Assembly: GCA_020746875.1 (NCBI GenBank)
Contig: JAGTJL010000014.1
Coordinates: 558,001-622,000, forward strand
Source: Rhexocercosporidium sp. MPI-PUGE-AT-0058
Taxonomy: Eukaryota > Ascomycota > Leotiomycetes > Helotiales
Direction of reading: 5' to 3'
DNA: 64,000 bases
The notes below the pieces were generated by a model. That model saw only the letters and a program-made list of their open reading frames with translations. It was not told where the DNA came from and did not search any database. Within the stretch, counting starts at the first letter, position 1. Each line of letters opens with the position of its first letter. This document shows, in pieces, positions 12,555-23,293 of the stretch. The position numbers and the translations under genes were made by a program.

Positions 12555-15392
12555 TCATGCCACTGGCATGAACAGCCCAACAGTAGCTCGTACAGCATCC
12601 AGATGACCCCGCTCCTTGACGAGCTTGTCGAACGTCTCCGGTACCTTCGCTAGACTACCCCTATCATCGACTTGTTGCCCTATATCTTGTCAGTGTTCAA
12701 ACACCAAAATCAGGAGCATCATAGATAACTCACAAGTCCGCGGCAGCCTGGCGCTCGCCGAAATGTTCGTTTCCACCTCTCCGGTCCAGTCGAAAGTTAT
12801 TCTCCACTCAAACCTTAACTCTACATGCTCGTTCGCCAATTCAAGACTCGTCCGTCCAATTTGAGGCAGCAGCTGCCTCCTAGTCCATACATGCTTCTCT
12901 TCATTTTCATTTAAACCCTTGCCATTTGACGTAGAAGCCTCATCATCGACCAAACCTTGTCGTTTGCGTTTCCTCTTCTTTTGCATGGTTTTCGCTCTGT
13001 CTTGCGGCGTGCCAAAATCATGCTCTACGGCACACCAGAATTGCGCTCGTTGTATAGATACTTCAATCCAGCGCGACATTGCCCAGCAGACGACTGTAAT
13101 GTCCTTTCCCAGAGGGTGTTCAGACCGAGCGCGGGCTCTTATAAAAGTCCCAAGCTCCTTCTCAGCATTCATGTCAAGTCGAAGAATATCAAGCGCCGCA
13201 ATTGTATGTGCCGATGTATCGACAGTCATGGACAGGCGCGTGGTGAAAAGTCCAGAGGGGTGAGATGCCGTTATTACGTGCCGTTGCAGGACAGGCTGCT
13301 CATCTAGTAGGGAAGAGTCACTCGATACTGCTTCTGACGGAAGTAAAGTGATGGTCGATGAGTAAGTCAAGGGGCTGAACGCTTGCAGATATGGGAGTGG
13401 GTCACTGAGGGCGATGGGTAAGTGAGAAGGCATTGGCTTCTCCGAGATAGTGGCTGCAGCTCGTCGTCGTCGTTTTGCAAAGGGTAAAAATGACTGCATC
13501 GACTGAAATATACTGGACAATTTTGGTACAGGCTCGGTCGGTGCTTCTGGTGCCGTAGAACGCAGAAGCATGGATCGCAGCTCATCGGGGTTTGGGGCAG
13601 CTGAAAGCCCCTTCTTTCTAGACTCCGAGCGAATCCGGAGTCTTTCATTCTCCTGATTTGCGAGGGCAACATCTGCCTGTAACTGCTGAAGTTGCTTCAG
13701 GAGATCATCTCGCTCTTTTTTCTTCGACGCGTGAGGATCCTCCGGGATGAGAAACCGTGCAGATTTCCGACGCCTGGGCTTTTCTAATTTGAGTCCTAGT
13801 TGTGGGACAGGCTGTGGTGGTTCCTGTGGAGGGGGATCTCGAGGCTTCAAAGGGGACGACTTTAACTTCCCTCCTAAAGCTTTTTTTTTTCTCGCCCTCT
13901 TGCTCGGTGTGTCGTGTATTCCACTCGGTGGAGTAGTGACCACCGGATCTGCAATTCCAAGTTGGGTTGGCGTAGGAGGTAGTTCGGGCTCATCTGCTCG
14001 TCGAGTTCCAGTAAAAAGATCTTGGACCGCTTCATCCATCTTCGAAGGTCCTGGTCTCTGGTCTGACTCCGGCATTTCGATTGGGCTATCCCTCTGGGGC
14101 TCTGCTGGAATTCTTGGGACGCGACTAGGGCCAGGAGGTGGCTCCACCGGGGTTGTCGAGATGACTGATTCTTGGATAATGGCTGTGCCCTTTATTGGTT
14201 CTTTGGGCTCTCTCGGTATCTCAGTAAACAACGTCTTGGGTTGCGAAAGAGGCTCGAAGGGTGTGACTGCAGCTTGCTGCCTAGCTTCAGGCGGTGGGTT
14301 TTGAGGCCGCGATATCGTTTCGTCTTTTGGTATTTCTGCAAACAACATCCTCGATACAGGAGCAGGTTCTGCTTGCACATCGCGTGGGATCTCAGGCTCT
14401 GGCTCTTCTGGTGTTGTGTTGCTTGGTGTCTCGATGACTTTCACGGAGGGTTGTGGTATGGGAGATCTCCTTAGTCCACCTCTCACGGGTTCCGAAATTA
14501 CTGGTGACCTTCTTAGCTTCTTTGTGGGCGAGAAAGCTTCAGGCAATGTGTCTAGCGCACTTATCACAGGCTCCGAAATCACTGGTGACCTTCTCAGCTT
14601 TTTCGTAGGTGAAAACGGCTCGGGAATATTCTCCATTGTTGTCCTTGGGGGTTCTTGTGCCGTAGGGGACACTCTGAACGCAGTTTGAAGAGGTTGTGAC
14701 AGTATGGGAGACCTTCTCAATCCCACTTCCGGCTGTGAAGATATTGGAGATCTCCTCAGTCCAGTCTTTTTAAACGGATTAAAGCCATCTTCAACAACGG
14801 GATCCTGAACAGCAGGTGCTGGCGCGTCCGTCGACGAACTTATAGGTGATCTCCTCAGACCTTTCTTCTGGAACGGGTTGAAATCATCTGGCAGCGCATC
14901 CGCTACAGATTGCTCAACAGGCGGCCTTTCTGGTCGTTTGTTGGGCGATTTTGACAACCTTCTAGGTTTCGCAGTCAATCCACCTCCAACGTGCTCTTTA
15001 CTTCGCGCTCTTGGGGGAGTCTTCACAAAGGAGTCGTAAGCCGATGGATCGTTCTCCTGCGTTGTAGACATTGACTTAGTTCCCTCTCTATCATCTCCAG
15101 TGACCATAGTGTTCCCTCCAGTCATGGATTGTTGTTCTCCCAATGCCTTCGCGAAAACATCCTGCAAGTCCTTCCCTCGATTTCCAGGGCCACCAGATGT
15201 TGGCCTATTTAGTAATTGTGGATTGTGACGAGAAATACTCGCTTTCGTAGGAGACGCAAATGATGGTCTGCGAGATGTGGATTGTGGACCATCTTTTCGA
15301 GGAGCTGGTATTCGACTTGGGGTAGTTGGCGCGTCGATTGGGATAGATGTTGTGGGCGATGTTTTGCGCCGCTTCGCTGCAGAGTCGGCCAT
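12555..15392 (-). CDS. Disordered protein with LRRSP repeats, coiled coil and a C-terminal globular domain
   Basis: Two exons, 15392-12734 and 12679-12555, encode 927 aa. The 54-nt intron (GTGAGT..TAG) replaces a meaningless tail with a sensible one ending in GLFMPVA. Residues 1-560 are Pro/Ser/Lys/Arg-rich and disordered, starting with a basic KRRKTSP patch (possible NLS). Residues about 160-310 hold six copies of LRRSP, often preceded by FNPFKK or FSPTKK. A second basic region (PSKRARKKKALGGK) precedes a coiled coil at about 565-600 (KERDDLLKQLQQLQADVAL). The last 280 residues look globular, with a further basic patch (KKRKRKRQG). The layout (NLS, phospho-sites, coiled coil, C-terminal alpha/beta domain) suggests a nuclear or chromatin/kinetochore protein, but I cannot assign a family. 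Confidence 0.85.
14480..14910 (-). repeat. Coding repeat: LRRSP motif array
   Basis: Within the previous gene, six LRRSP motifs plus one variant (FRVSP) recur at irregular spacing. Two of the units (FSPTKKLRRSPVISEPV) are nearly identical at the DNA level around 14490 and 14590. The motif carries both an RRS (basophilic kinase) and an SP (CDK/MAPK) phospho-acceptor context. Confidence 0.85.
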
Positions 15393-15926
15393 TGGAGATA
15401 TTTGGATTTATGAATGACCTTCCATTCTCCGTCAAAAACTCTGCCCCTTCCTGGCACGCGCTGGGAATTGGTCGGTCGGTGGTGATGTTGATGTTGTCGT
15501 CGTTAGCTGGTGTTGAAGAGTCGCGTAGGCAGTTTCGAGGACGCGACGAGGGGTGAGCTATAACCGATGCCCGCTACAGAACAATACAAGACCCAACCAG
15601 ACTCGTCTCACAAATCCATGTTGACAAAAAGATTCAGGACACTGAGATATTTCAAAGCAGCTGATCCAACTACTGGCTAAGGTGCCTCTATTATTACTCA
15701 ATTGATCATTAGAAGTATAGGAATTATTTGGGATGTTTATTAACGATCACGAGACTCATTGCTGCTGATAAACAAGCCCGATGACGTCCAAAGCTCGAAG
15801 GCGATCTTTTCAAGATGCAGCGCCCTCCGATAGATAATACAACCCTCAACCACAACCTCCTCAATGCCTCCTCAATAGTTGTACTAAGACCCAATTCTCC
15901 CTAAGGAACCTATACCACACAACAAA
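15393..15926. promoter_or_regulatory. Divergent promoter region
   Basis: This separates the start codons of the LRRSP gene (-) and the OXLD1-like gene (+). No ORF with coding character was found. The last 80 bases are a C/A-rich leader typical of the 5' UTRs in this window. Confidence 0.5.
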
Positions 15927-16664
15927 ATGGAGACAAGATTTCTCCTCCGCGCAACCCAGCGCCTCAAACTGCCACCTTCTCTCCGCTCTCTACCACCAAC
16001 CCGACACTACAGCTCCTACAAACCCCCATCCGAACAAGCAAATCCTATAGGAGACTACTATGCGTCGATTCTCGAGTCCTCCACTCCAGAGATAACCAGC
16101 AAGCCGCCCACAACAGCGACTCCATCATCCGCACCACCGATATCCACAACGCCCGCAGCCGCAGACCCAGGGCCTAGCATCTTATTCTCCTCACGACTCT
16201 CCTCGCCGCTAGAACGCAGATCGGAAATCAAGAAGAAGAGCGTGCTTATAGCGGGCGTGTGGGTTCCCCCGAAACCTGACGAGCCGGACAATTGCTGTAT
16301 GAGTGGGTGTGTGAATTGTGTTTGGGATCGCTATGGAGATGAATTGGAGGAGTGGGCAGCTGCTAGGAAAGAGGCGGATGTGGCGCTGAGGAAGGAGAAG
16401 AGTCTGGAGAAGGGGAAGAGGAGGAGAGCTGGGGTGAGTGGGACGGGATTGATGTTGGGAGAGGGGGAGAAGGGCGCGGTTCATACGGCGCTTAGTATGG
16501 ATGATGATGGTGGGGGTTCGGATACGAATTGGGGAACTGGTCTGGAGACTGATTTTACGAGTGAGGACTTGTTTAAAGGTGTTCCAGTGGGCATAAGGGA
16601 GTTTATGAAGCAAGAGAAAAGGCTGAAAGAGAAGCATGCCAAGGAGGGGACCAGTGGTGGGTAG
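15927..16664 (+). CDS. Oxidoreductase-like domain protein (OXLD1-like), probably mitochondrial
   Basis: A single exon of 245 aa. The N-terminus is Arg/Leu/Ser-rich without acidic residues after position 2 (RFLLRATQRLKLPPSLRS), a typical mitochondrial presequence. After a Pro/Thr/Ser linker comes the conserved core at residues about 108-145: a VPPKPDEPDNCC start, C123, C124, C128 and C131 in a CCMSGCVNCVWD context, then YGDELEEW. This CCxxxCxxC pattern identifies the fungal/animal oxidoreductase-like domain (PF09791 family; human OXLD1). The family's biochemical activity is not firmly known. The rest is charged and low-complexity. It is convergent with DPM3. Confidence 0.88.
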   Translation: METRFLLRATQRLKLPPSLRSLPPTRHYSSYKPPSEQANPIGDYYASILESSTPEITSKPPTTATPSSAPPISTTPAAADPGPSILFSSRLSSPLERRSEIKKKSVLIAGVWVPPKPDEPDNCCMSGCVNCVWDRYGDELEEWAAARKEADVALRKEKSLEKGKRRRAGVSGTGLMLGEGEKGAVHTALSMDDDGGGSDTNWGTGLETDFTSEDLFKGVPVGIREFMKQEKRLKEKHAKEGTSGG

Positions 16665-16834
16665 ACCTAGGGACATGATACCAGTAGAGCAGATGTAGAC
16701 GTAAACAAGTATGCAGAACGCGTGACACTCATGCATAGATTTTGAAGCCATGTCCCATACCCTCGCAGGGTATTTCATTATCATAGCCTCCCTCTTTCAC
16801 CCATGACAGAATTCCACCTAGCAGTTGTCCGAAT

Positions 16835-17346
16835 CTAATCGACATCCACGCCCTTAGTTCTCAAGTCTGCCCTTGCAACTTCAATCTCCTTCATGAGTTC
16901 TGCGTATGCCTCAGGTACATCGTTGAATGTGAAGACGCCGTACCCAAGCTTGAAAAGGAGGTAGGCGCCGAAAGATACGAGGGCCCAGAATGGCAGCTAG
17001 GAGCATGGATTAGCAGAGATTCTCTTAACTTGGACATGTGAGGTTTGAGAAAGTTGAAGAGGAATCCGTTGGCCTGCAGAGCTTGGATAGGGAGAAGAGG
17101 CTTTGGAAGGTAGAACACCCAGCGACTCGAAGGACTCGTGGATGAATAGTAAACGTGGGATTATAGTAAACATGACGTACAACTGGTATTATCTCCTCGG
17201 AAATCAAAGTTGGGAGAGGAATGAGTTGGAGGTAGAGAGCTAAGTACAGCTGAGTGTTATTAGCTTCTGGTGCGAAGGGGGAAAGGAGGTTTCCATACAG
17301 AGGTGACCAGGAGTCCAATTGAGACGGTTTGTTGGGCGCGTGTCAT
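16835..17346 (-). CDS. DPM3: Dolichol-phosphate mannosyltransferase subunit 3
   Basis: Three exons on the minus strand: 17346-17299, 17249-17181 and 16996-16835, giving 92 aa, the usual size for DPM3. All joins are phase 0, with GTATGG..CAG and GTACGT..TAG introns. Two hydrophobic helices (residues about 8-35 and 38-58, for example VSIGLLVTSLYLALYLQL and LPFWALVSFGAYLLF) are followed by the characteristic soluble tail VFTFNDVPEAYAELMKEI that ends GVDVD. Known role: DPM3 tethers the catalytic subunit DPM1 to the ER membrane for dolichol-phosphate-mannose synthesis, which feeds N-glycosylation, O-mannosylation and GPI anchors. The exons are too short to be seen as one ORF, but conservation of the tail makes the call firm. 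Confidence 0.93.
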
Positions 17347-18274
17347 GATTGCTATGTATCTTTATCTTGTATTCGAGCTTCGTGGGCGGTTCTAAGCAGG
17401 TTGTGACTGTAAAGGAGTGTGGTTCGTAAGGAGTTGGTGATAAGCTGAGAGGACACTTGGATCGCGAAATCCCAAAATTGGAAGTCGCGCCTGAATCACG
17501 TGGTAGAAAATAGTTCCCCTTTTTCAGCTAGGTAGACTATCTCTATCTCTATAGCTATTGCTTACGGAATCTGCAATTGGAAATGGTAGACATAGCTTTC
17601 ACTATTTTGCTTAAACTGCCATTCACTATAGTTTCGTGCAATCATACCAGCTGTATCCTGGTGATGCCCCCAAGACTTCACTCTAGACCAGAGTGGGCTT
17701 TGAACGAATGTCCTGAAATAGGAGAAGTACTCGAAATGGAGAAAAGATGTCGTGACAAGAAAATGCCTTAGTTCTTCAATGCTTGGAAAGGGGATCTGGG
17801 CTTGGCTCCCAGGAATAGGAAAATGGTGCATTCCTAAAAGCGGATAGGAGCAAGAAGTCTGAGTCATGTTGAGGCATGGAAGGCAACTATCTGGCGGACT
17901 GCTACTTGGTATCTAGACTGTAGTGGGCCGGTCAGATTTAGCCAGGTCATATACCGACCAAGAGAAGGTGTAACTTGAATTGATATGAAATTCTATGTGA
18001 CCTTGTGTGCCGCTTGTCGACGGCATCGAAGATATCTTCACATGAGCTGCGCTGCCTGGAGGCTGGAGCCTAAAGATGAGTCTTGGATCTTGAAGCAGTG
18101 GATCGTCACGGTATTCAGGCAGCAGGCAGATTCTCCAGTCCGGTTCAGATTGCTCATCAATGGCGAGAGCAGGACCGATGCAAAGAGAATGGCGAGAGAT
18201 GAGGTAGGATAGAAGACTTTACGAAGTTAGGCTCAGACAAAGAGCAGCACGAAAAATAGATTAGGCCGACCTTC
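17347..18274. other. Intergenic, no supported gene
   Basis: This contains the DPM3 promoter. Small ORFs at 17577-17771, 17562-17867 and 17985-18212 show no domain, signal peptide or consistent exon structure. Confidence 0.4.
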
Positions 18275-18958
18275 TCAAAAGCTCTGGGGGGCAACTGGTG
18301 ACATACAGAGGCATGTGGAATTTGGACACGGTGTGGATAGCTTCATTCCTTCAAAGCCCAGATTGGATGAGGACGGCAAGCACATGTAATAGGTGAGCTT
18401 CGGTATGTTTTGTGTGTCCTTGTTCTGATCATCGCATGCCATTGAAGATCTCCACCAGCAACGAACAGGGCTCATCACAGCGGTGCACACTTGCCATGAT
18501 TCTGGACAGGTGCGAATATCTCTTATCTCTTCTTCATGGTACCGTACAGGACGGCGATCACAATGAAAAGTGGTTTTTCCCATAGGGAGTGCAATCAAAA
18601 ATTCCCCCGATGACGTGCCCGAAGACAAGTCAACGATTCTCAACACCCCGATGTGCAATGGAGGTTTTGTATCGCAAGCGAAGCCATTCGTGAGCGGCCA
18701 GCTTTCAAGAAGGTAAGTATGATTTTGTGAAGAAGGTCGAGGAGGAGCGAAAGCTTTATAGATTTCTGGGAGGTGGGGTTGGCGCTAGTGTAGCTAGTTG
18801 CAAAAAAAGAGCAAACAGAGCAAACAATTGAGGTGAAAGAAAGCATGATCAGTATAGTGTTTTCACCCTCGGAATCGCTGGAGAGACTTGAGGGACAAAC
18901 TCACAGTACTCCAGTCCATTGGATCTACATTTTTGAGACCCTCTCTAAGCCTCTTCAT
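18275..18958 (-). CDS. Hypothetical protein, tentative two-exon model
   Basis: A minus-strand open frame of 170 codons (18784-18275) looks protein-like, with Cys and aromatic residues (for example ESWPLTNGFACDTKPPL, TCPESWQVC), but has no internal start near its beginning. A possible first exon at 18958-18905 (MKRLREGLKNVDPMD..) joins through a GTGAGT donor and CACTAG acceptor (120 nt) in frame, giving 187 aa. The upstream frame stays open beyond this ATG, so the start is uncertain. An alternative ATG at 18846 (MLSFTSIVCSVCSFFATS, signal-like) opens a different frame that soon stops. No family recognised. It may be a real lineage-specific gene or a relic. Confidence 0.3.
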
Positions 18959-19148
18959 AAGTCTCTCTGTGCTTATAGAGATCTCTGGCAAAAAGTACAC
19001 GTCACCTGACCGAATCCCAAAAAGTTCCCTGTCGCTTGCTCGCTAGCGCGCACAACCAAATTTTGAGGACCATTTTGGAGGTTCAAGTTCATACTTACCC
19101 CGTCGACAACAACCAACGCCCAACGCCAACAACGATTTCGACTTCGAG

Positions 19149-19975
19149 ATGGCGATCAAGCACAACCAGCAGATCCCGCACAACCGTACGAAGCCCTCCT
19201 GCGTTTTGCGATCAATATCATGCTAATACCGACCCAGATTTCCGAAAGGATTGGCAGCGACGAGTCCGAGTTCACTTCGACCAGGTAAATCAACTTCGCA
19301 CAATGGATATACAGCGCAAGGAGAGAAGGATCTAACATACTTTGGATAGCCCGGTCGCAAGCTCAGACGCCGCAATGCTCGTCTCTCAAAGGCCGCAGCT
19401 GTTGCCCCTCGCCCAGTCGACAAGTTGAGACCGATCGTTCGATGCCCAACCCTCAAGTACAACCGCCGTGTACGAGCTGGACGTGGTTTCACCCTCTCCG
19501 AATTGAAGGTACGATACCCGCCACAGGAGAAAAATGCTGGGGAATGGTATAGAGTCTAACAATTCGACAGGAAGCTGGTATCCCCCGCAAACTCGCACCC
19601 ACGATTGGTATCTCTGTTGATCCCCGCCGCCAAAACCTCTCCACCGAATCCCTTGCCGTGAACGTCGAACGCCTAAAGGCCTACCAAGCCCGTTTGATCC
19701 TCTTCCCCCGCAAATTGGGTCAACACAAGAAGGGTGATGCTTCCAAGGAGGATGTCTCAGCCGCCAAGAACACCATCTCTAGCATCAAGCTTGGTCTGCC
19801 AATTGTCCACGCTGTCGGTGGTGTCTCCGAGATCAAGAAGAGCGAGCTGCCAACACCAGTCGAGGGAGGTGCATACAGAAAGTTGAGAGATGCGAGAAGC
19901 GAGCACAGAAACCAAGGCAAGCGTGATAAGCGGGCGAAGGAGAAGGCTGATGAGGCCGCTGCTGCTAAGAAGTAA
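19149..19975 (+). CDS. RPL13: 60S ribosomal protein eL13
   Basis: Four exons, 19149-19185, 19238-19284, 19350-19508 and 19571-19975, give 215 aa. The start [12 protein letters not shown], the continuation [20 protein letters not shown] and the core [20 protein letters not shown] are diagnostic for eL13. Early clustered introns are typical of fungal ribosomal protein genes. Introns use GTACG, GTAAAT and GTACGA donors with CAG or TAG acceptors. The protein is a structural component of the large cytosolic subunit; its C-terminus is Lys/Ala-rich as usual. The short GC-skewed leader before the ATG is typical of a strongly expressed gene. Confidence 0.97.
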
Positions 19976-20476
19976 AGGGTTTCTTCTCGGTCTGCTAGAT
20001 GGTACTTTGGTCTTTCTTATTTGGTTGCGATGCATGGCTGGGTGGGGTCACAATGGCAGTTATTGAAAAATTGCTTAGGTGTATTTCATGAAAATGCAAT
20101 GGACGCACCAAAGGGTGTTATTCAACAATAGGCTTCTGGCTCTCAATGTGCAGGTGCAGGTGCAAGCCAAAAGCTCAAGGACAGGTCGTGATTTCCCTAA
20201 CTATTTCGAAGTTCCACAGATGATGTCAAGAGCTGTCTGTCACACTCAGAACAATCCAGAGTCGAACTAACATTACATTCAGAAAAGCTGGTAAGCTTGG
20301 TGTCCTGCGAACAAGAGGATTACTATTAACATTTCCTAGCTTCAAAAACATAAATTACCTCGTTCATAAATACATATTTATTACCACCTGCGACATTCAC
20401 TCCTTTTTAACTCCCCATCCTCTTCTACCAGTCTCAGCGCCCATCTACGCCTCACGGAACGAACGACAAGATCAAG
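19976..20476. other. Intergenic: eL13 3' end and microprotein promoter
   Basis: No coding signal seen. A TA-rich stretch at about 20320-20395 directly precedes the leader of the next gene. Confidence 0.4.
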
Positions 20477-20794
20477 ATGGAATCCACAACATCGCCAAAG
20501 CCCGCGAGTTCTCCGTCGCAAAAGACCCAGAAGATGTCAGAGCCAGCTCCGACACCAGCAGCTACGCCAACTCCAACACCTACCGCCACGCGCGCCTCGT
20601 CTCCGACCGCCAGGAGTACTTCCATACCAACATCCATGCCCACATCAAAGTCTGCTCCATCGCAGGTTCCGCCACTTACTCCTATTCGTACCTCGGTGCG
20701 CTCAAAACCTACAGACACCTGCCCGAGATGTGGTGCGAAAGACTTCTTGGCCGCTTGTATTCCGTGTGGATACAACACTGGGCTTGGCTTATAG
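20477..20794 (+). CDS. Small protein with C-terminal zinc ribbon (105 aa)
   Basis: A single exon with an ATG in a C/A-rich leader. The first 75 residues are a Pro/Thr/Ala/Ser low-complexity tail with no structure. The last 25 residues carry CPRCGAKDF followed eight residues later by CIPCG, two CxxCG knuckles that should bind one zinc ion. Function is unknown; such minimal ribbons serve as protein or nucleic-acid contacts. A second gene 0.9 kb downstream has the same ribbon (CPTCGAEDY...CHACG), which argues that both are real and related. Confidence 0.65.
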   Translation: MESTTSPKPASSPSQKTQKMSEPAPTPAATPTPTPTATRASSPTARSTSIPTSMPTSKSAPSQVPPLTPIRTSVRSKPTDTCPRCGAKDFLAACIPCGYNTGLGL

Positions 20795-21661
20795 AGAGGT
20801 TGGCTTGAGCATAAACGATGGCGAGTGAAAGGTCTGATATGGCTAAGGAATTCATGTTGGAAACTTTCAGCTAGGTTTAACCATCCATTTCCTCTCTTGC
20901 CCTTTCCCTACTTGCGTCTTTACCGACACTGGTTTAGCATCACTTTCCTACTCGATCTCGACACCTTTGGTATACTGGTTTTCAGTCTTGCGAGTCTGGA
21001 TCTTGCGATGGATGATGTGGAATGTCGATGCAGCATGCTTGTGGTTGATTTCTGGACTTGCGCACTTCCAGCTGATAAGTGAACCGTTTGGTGACTTGGT
21101 ATGGAGATTCAGCTCGAAAGGGTGTAGCGTTTATATGTGTGTTGAGCGACATTAAGAAAACATTTTCTTATTCACATCGGGGGCCGTTCCATCACGCATT
21201 GGTGATGTTGTAAATCAGCTGGCGCTGTATGCTCCTCTGATGAACTCCAATCTTGTTCTGTCACCCAGTGCTTCAGGATGTATCTCAAAAGCCACCAGGA
21301 GACTAGCTGGAAATTTGACCGACATGAAAGCATTCACTCAAGAATCTCCAAGTCGCAACAGATTCGCGCTTGAGGTTCACAATCACGATAGCGAGATGCC
21401 AAGCACTTTTTTCTTTATGTATTCCTCGTTCCATTTCCTCGTTACCCCTTCGTCGGAACCACAACCCATCTTCTTCATCCAAGACACACAGACAATAAAA
21501 CCCCATTCAAGTCTACTCAAGTCTGGGTCCGTCTCGCTACTCTCGCCTTTACAAACGTCAAGCGAACATCAACAACACAACATCAAAGGCAATTCAGATC
21601 TCACACAACAAGGAGGAACCCAATTCTCTCTACAGCAAGAACAAAACCACAACTCTCCACA
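20795..21661. other. Intergenic between two zinc-ribbon microproteins
   Basis: No domain-bearing ORF is seen. A 201-codon plus-strand ORF (21240-21845) crosses it but has no recognisable features and overlaps the microprotein in another frame. The last about 90 bases are an A/C-rich untranslated leader. Confidence 0.4.
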
Positions 21662-21766
21662 ATGCCGACTTCTGATTGCCCAACATGCGGCGCGGAAGAT
21701 TATTCTGGTAACTGCCACGCCTGTGGTAGCGGCAGCTCGCAGAAAGTCGCAACTGGCTCAAGATGA
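21662..21766 (+). CDS. 34-aa zinc-ribbon microprotein
   Basis: The ATG follows a leader of the form ..CTCCACA/ATG, and the 34-codon ORF ends in TGA. It contains only CPTCGAEDYSGNCHACG plus a Gly/Ser tail: two CxxCG knuckles eight residues apart, matching the ribbon of the gene at 20477. It is too short for routine gene finders. Support comes from the motif match and leader context; RNA evidence would settle it. An alternative is that it is one exon of a larger gene, but no good donor is seen before its stop. Confidence 0.5.
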   Translation: MPTSDCPTCGAEDYSGNCHACGSGSSQKVATGSR

Positions 21767-22040
21767 ATTGGTGGACCAGGTCTTTGCCTTTTTTCCCTTT
21801 TCGGTTGCGAAATGGGATAGGTGGATTAGGGATGTGGCAGGATAGGGAAAGACGTTACTTTGAGCTTTTTGGGGCAGGCTGTGTAGCGTTTACTTTTATG
21901 TGCGTGGATAGAATGAATCGCATCGTTGTCTTGTGAGAATATTCGAGAAGTGTGTGTTTGAGGCTCGAGTATCTGTTATAGGTAAGTGATGAAGTGTTCT
22001 GGCATCTAATTAACTTTTGTACATCCAACATCAGCTTCCG

Positions 22041-22610
22041 TCAGACTATCTTGCTTGGGTTCTCATCTGATTCGAAAGTCAACTTCAAATTCCTGCTGGC
22101 CCCTTCCCCTCTTTTCTTCCCAAATCGCCTCGCCCTCCTCAATTCCTTCTTACTCAACACCTCTCCAGGCCTCCTGTTCATCCTCGAATCCTCAACACTC
22201 CTCCTCGTTACTTTCGCCCAAAGAGCCGCTCTTTCTCTCGCTGCATTAGGTTTCCGTTCATAAGTTGAGCTTGAGCCTGCGGATGACGATGAAATGTCTT
22301 TCCGCATCCGTAAACAAGAACGGCAGATGGCGTGCCCGCAGCTGTGACATCTGTAGATGCCGCGGAGGTGGGTGAGGCCGCACTGTGAAGAGGTTGGTTA
22401 GTTCTTGTATTTGGGAGTTGGGATTTGAGATGAATGCGGAGGAAAGCGGGAGAGGAAGAGAAAGCGAAGATAAAAAAATTAAATGCAGGAAAAAGAGGGA
22501 GAAGAGAAGGAACGTACCCCTTGATTTGATGTTGGAGCGCTGCTACATTCCCAGTGTGTCCAGACTTGGGTTGGCATCGAGAGTGGTAGAGAGGTGTTGA
22601 TGGATGCCAT
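22041..22610 (-). CDS. Zinc-finger protein with basic C-terminus (144 aa)
   Basis: Two exons, 22610-22518 and 22382-22041, joined phase 0 by a 135-nt intron (GTACGT..CTAAC..CACAG). The splice brings together a WEC at residues 20-22 and a cluster with C32, C43xxC46, H48 and C51xxC54 (YRCHSCGHAICRSC), a RING- or treble-clef-like zinc site. The remaining 90 residues are Arg/Lys-rich (RRARRFGKKRGEG) and could bind nucleic acid. The family is not recognised. It is the third small zinc-binding gene in 2.2 kb and converges with the two plus-strand microproteins. Confidence 0.7.
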
Positions 22611-23293
22611 GATTGGAACCTCTTGGGGTCGTTGGTGTTGAGATAGTAGATGACAGAATTAAACAGTCTCACTATTTCAGAATGGTATATAAATGGCCTC
22701 TGATCTGAATCTTTCGGATGGGATAGCGATGTCTCATATATGTACCTAGATTGTGATTCGTGAAGACAAGTGTAGATGTTGGAGATGATGAGAAGCTATT
22801 TGCTTGCAAATAGATGAACTTACGGCGTGACTTCTCCCTCGTGTAGCCTGAGTTTGGATTGTCAGTGTTTACTATTTGGTTCGCCGACTTGACTTGGCAC
22901 CAACTGTGGATCGGGGTGACTCAATCGGGCGAACCCCTGACCAGGTTATTTGCCTTGAATTTGGTTAATCGCCACTTGAACATGATGGAAGGTGGGAACA
23001 TTGTCTCAAAACTTCCAAAGACAGTCAAAATCTAATTGCAACCTGAAAATGGATAAAGTGTTAGTAGGACTAACCCACTGCTTCAAGTTCTCATGACATC
23101 GTGTTTCTCGAGTTATTCTCAGCGGTGACTTCATAACAATCTACCAGTAACCAGAGCTCAAAACCAACTGGCAGAGCACTGAAGTCATCTCGATTGCTAA
23201 ATTCTACATTCATTTTTGTCAAGAGATCTTTTGCCATTTCTCAGCGCCTCGCATCCCAAAACCCCACCCAGCTCGAAATGGTAAGTGTGAAGT
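22611..23293. other. Intergenic, no supported gene
   Basis: This contains the promoter of the zinc-finger gene and the 3' end of the RAP1GDS1-like gene. No ORF of interest. Confidence 0.4.

Noticed and set aside
13747..14304. Plus-strand Gly/Ser-rich ORF of 185 codons
   Set aside because: Antisense of the Pro/Ser-rich part of the LRRSP gene, which explains its composition.
21240..21845. Plus-strand ORF of 201 codons
   Set aside because: No domain or sensible composition, and it overlaps the 34-aa zinc-ribbon ORF in another frame whose motif matches a neighbouring gene.
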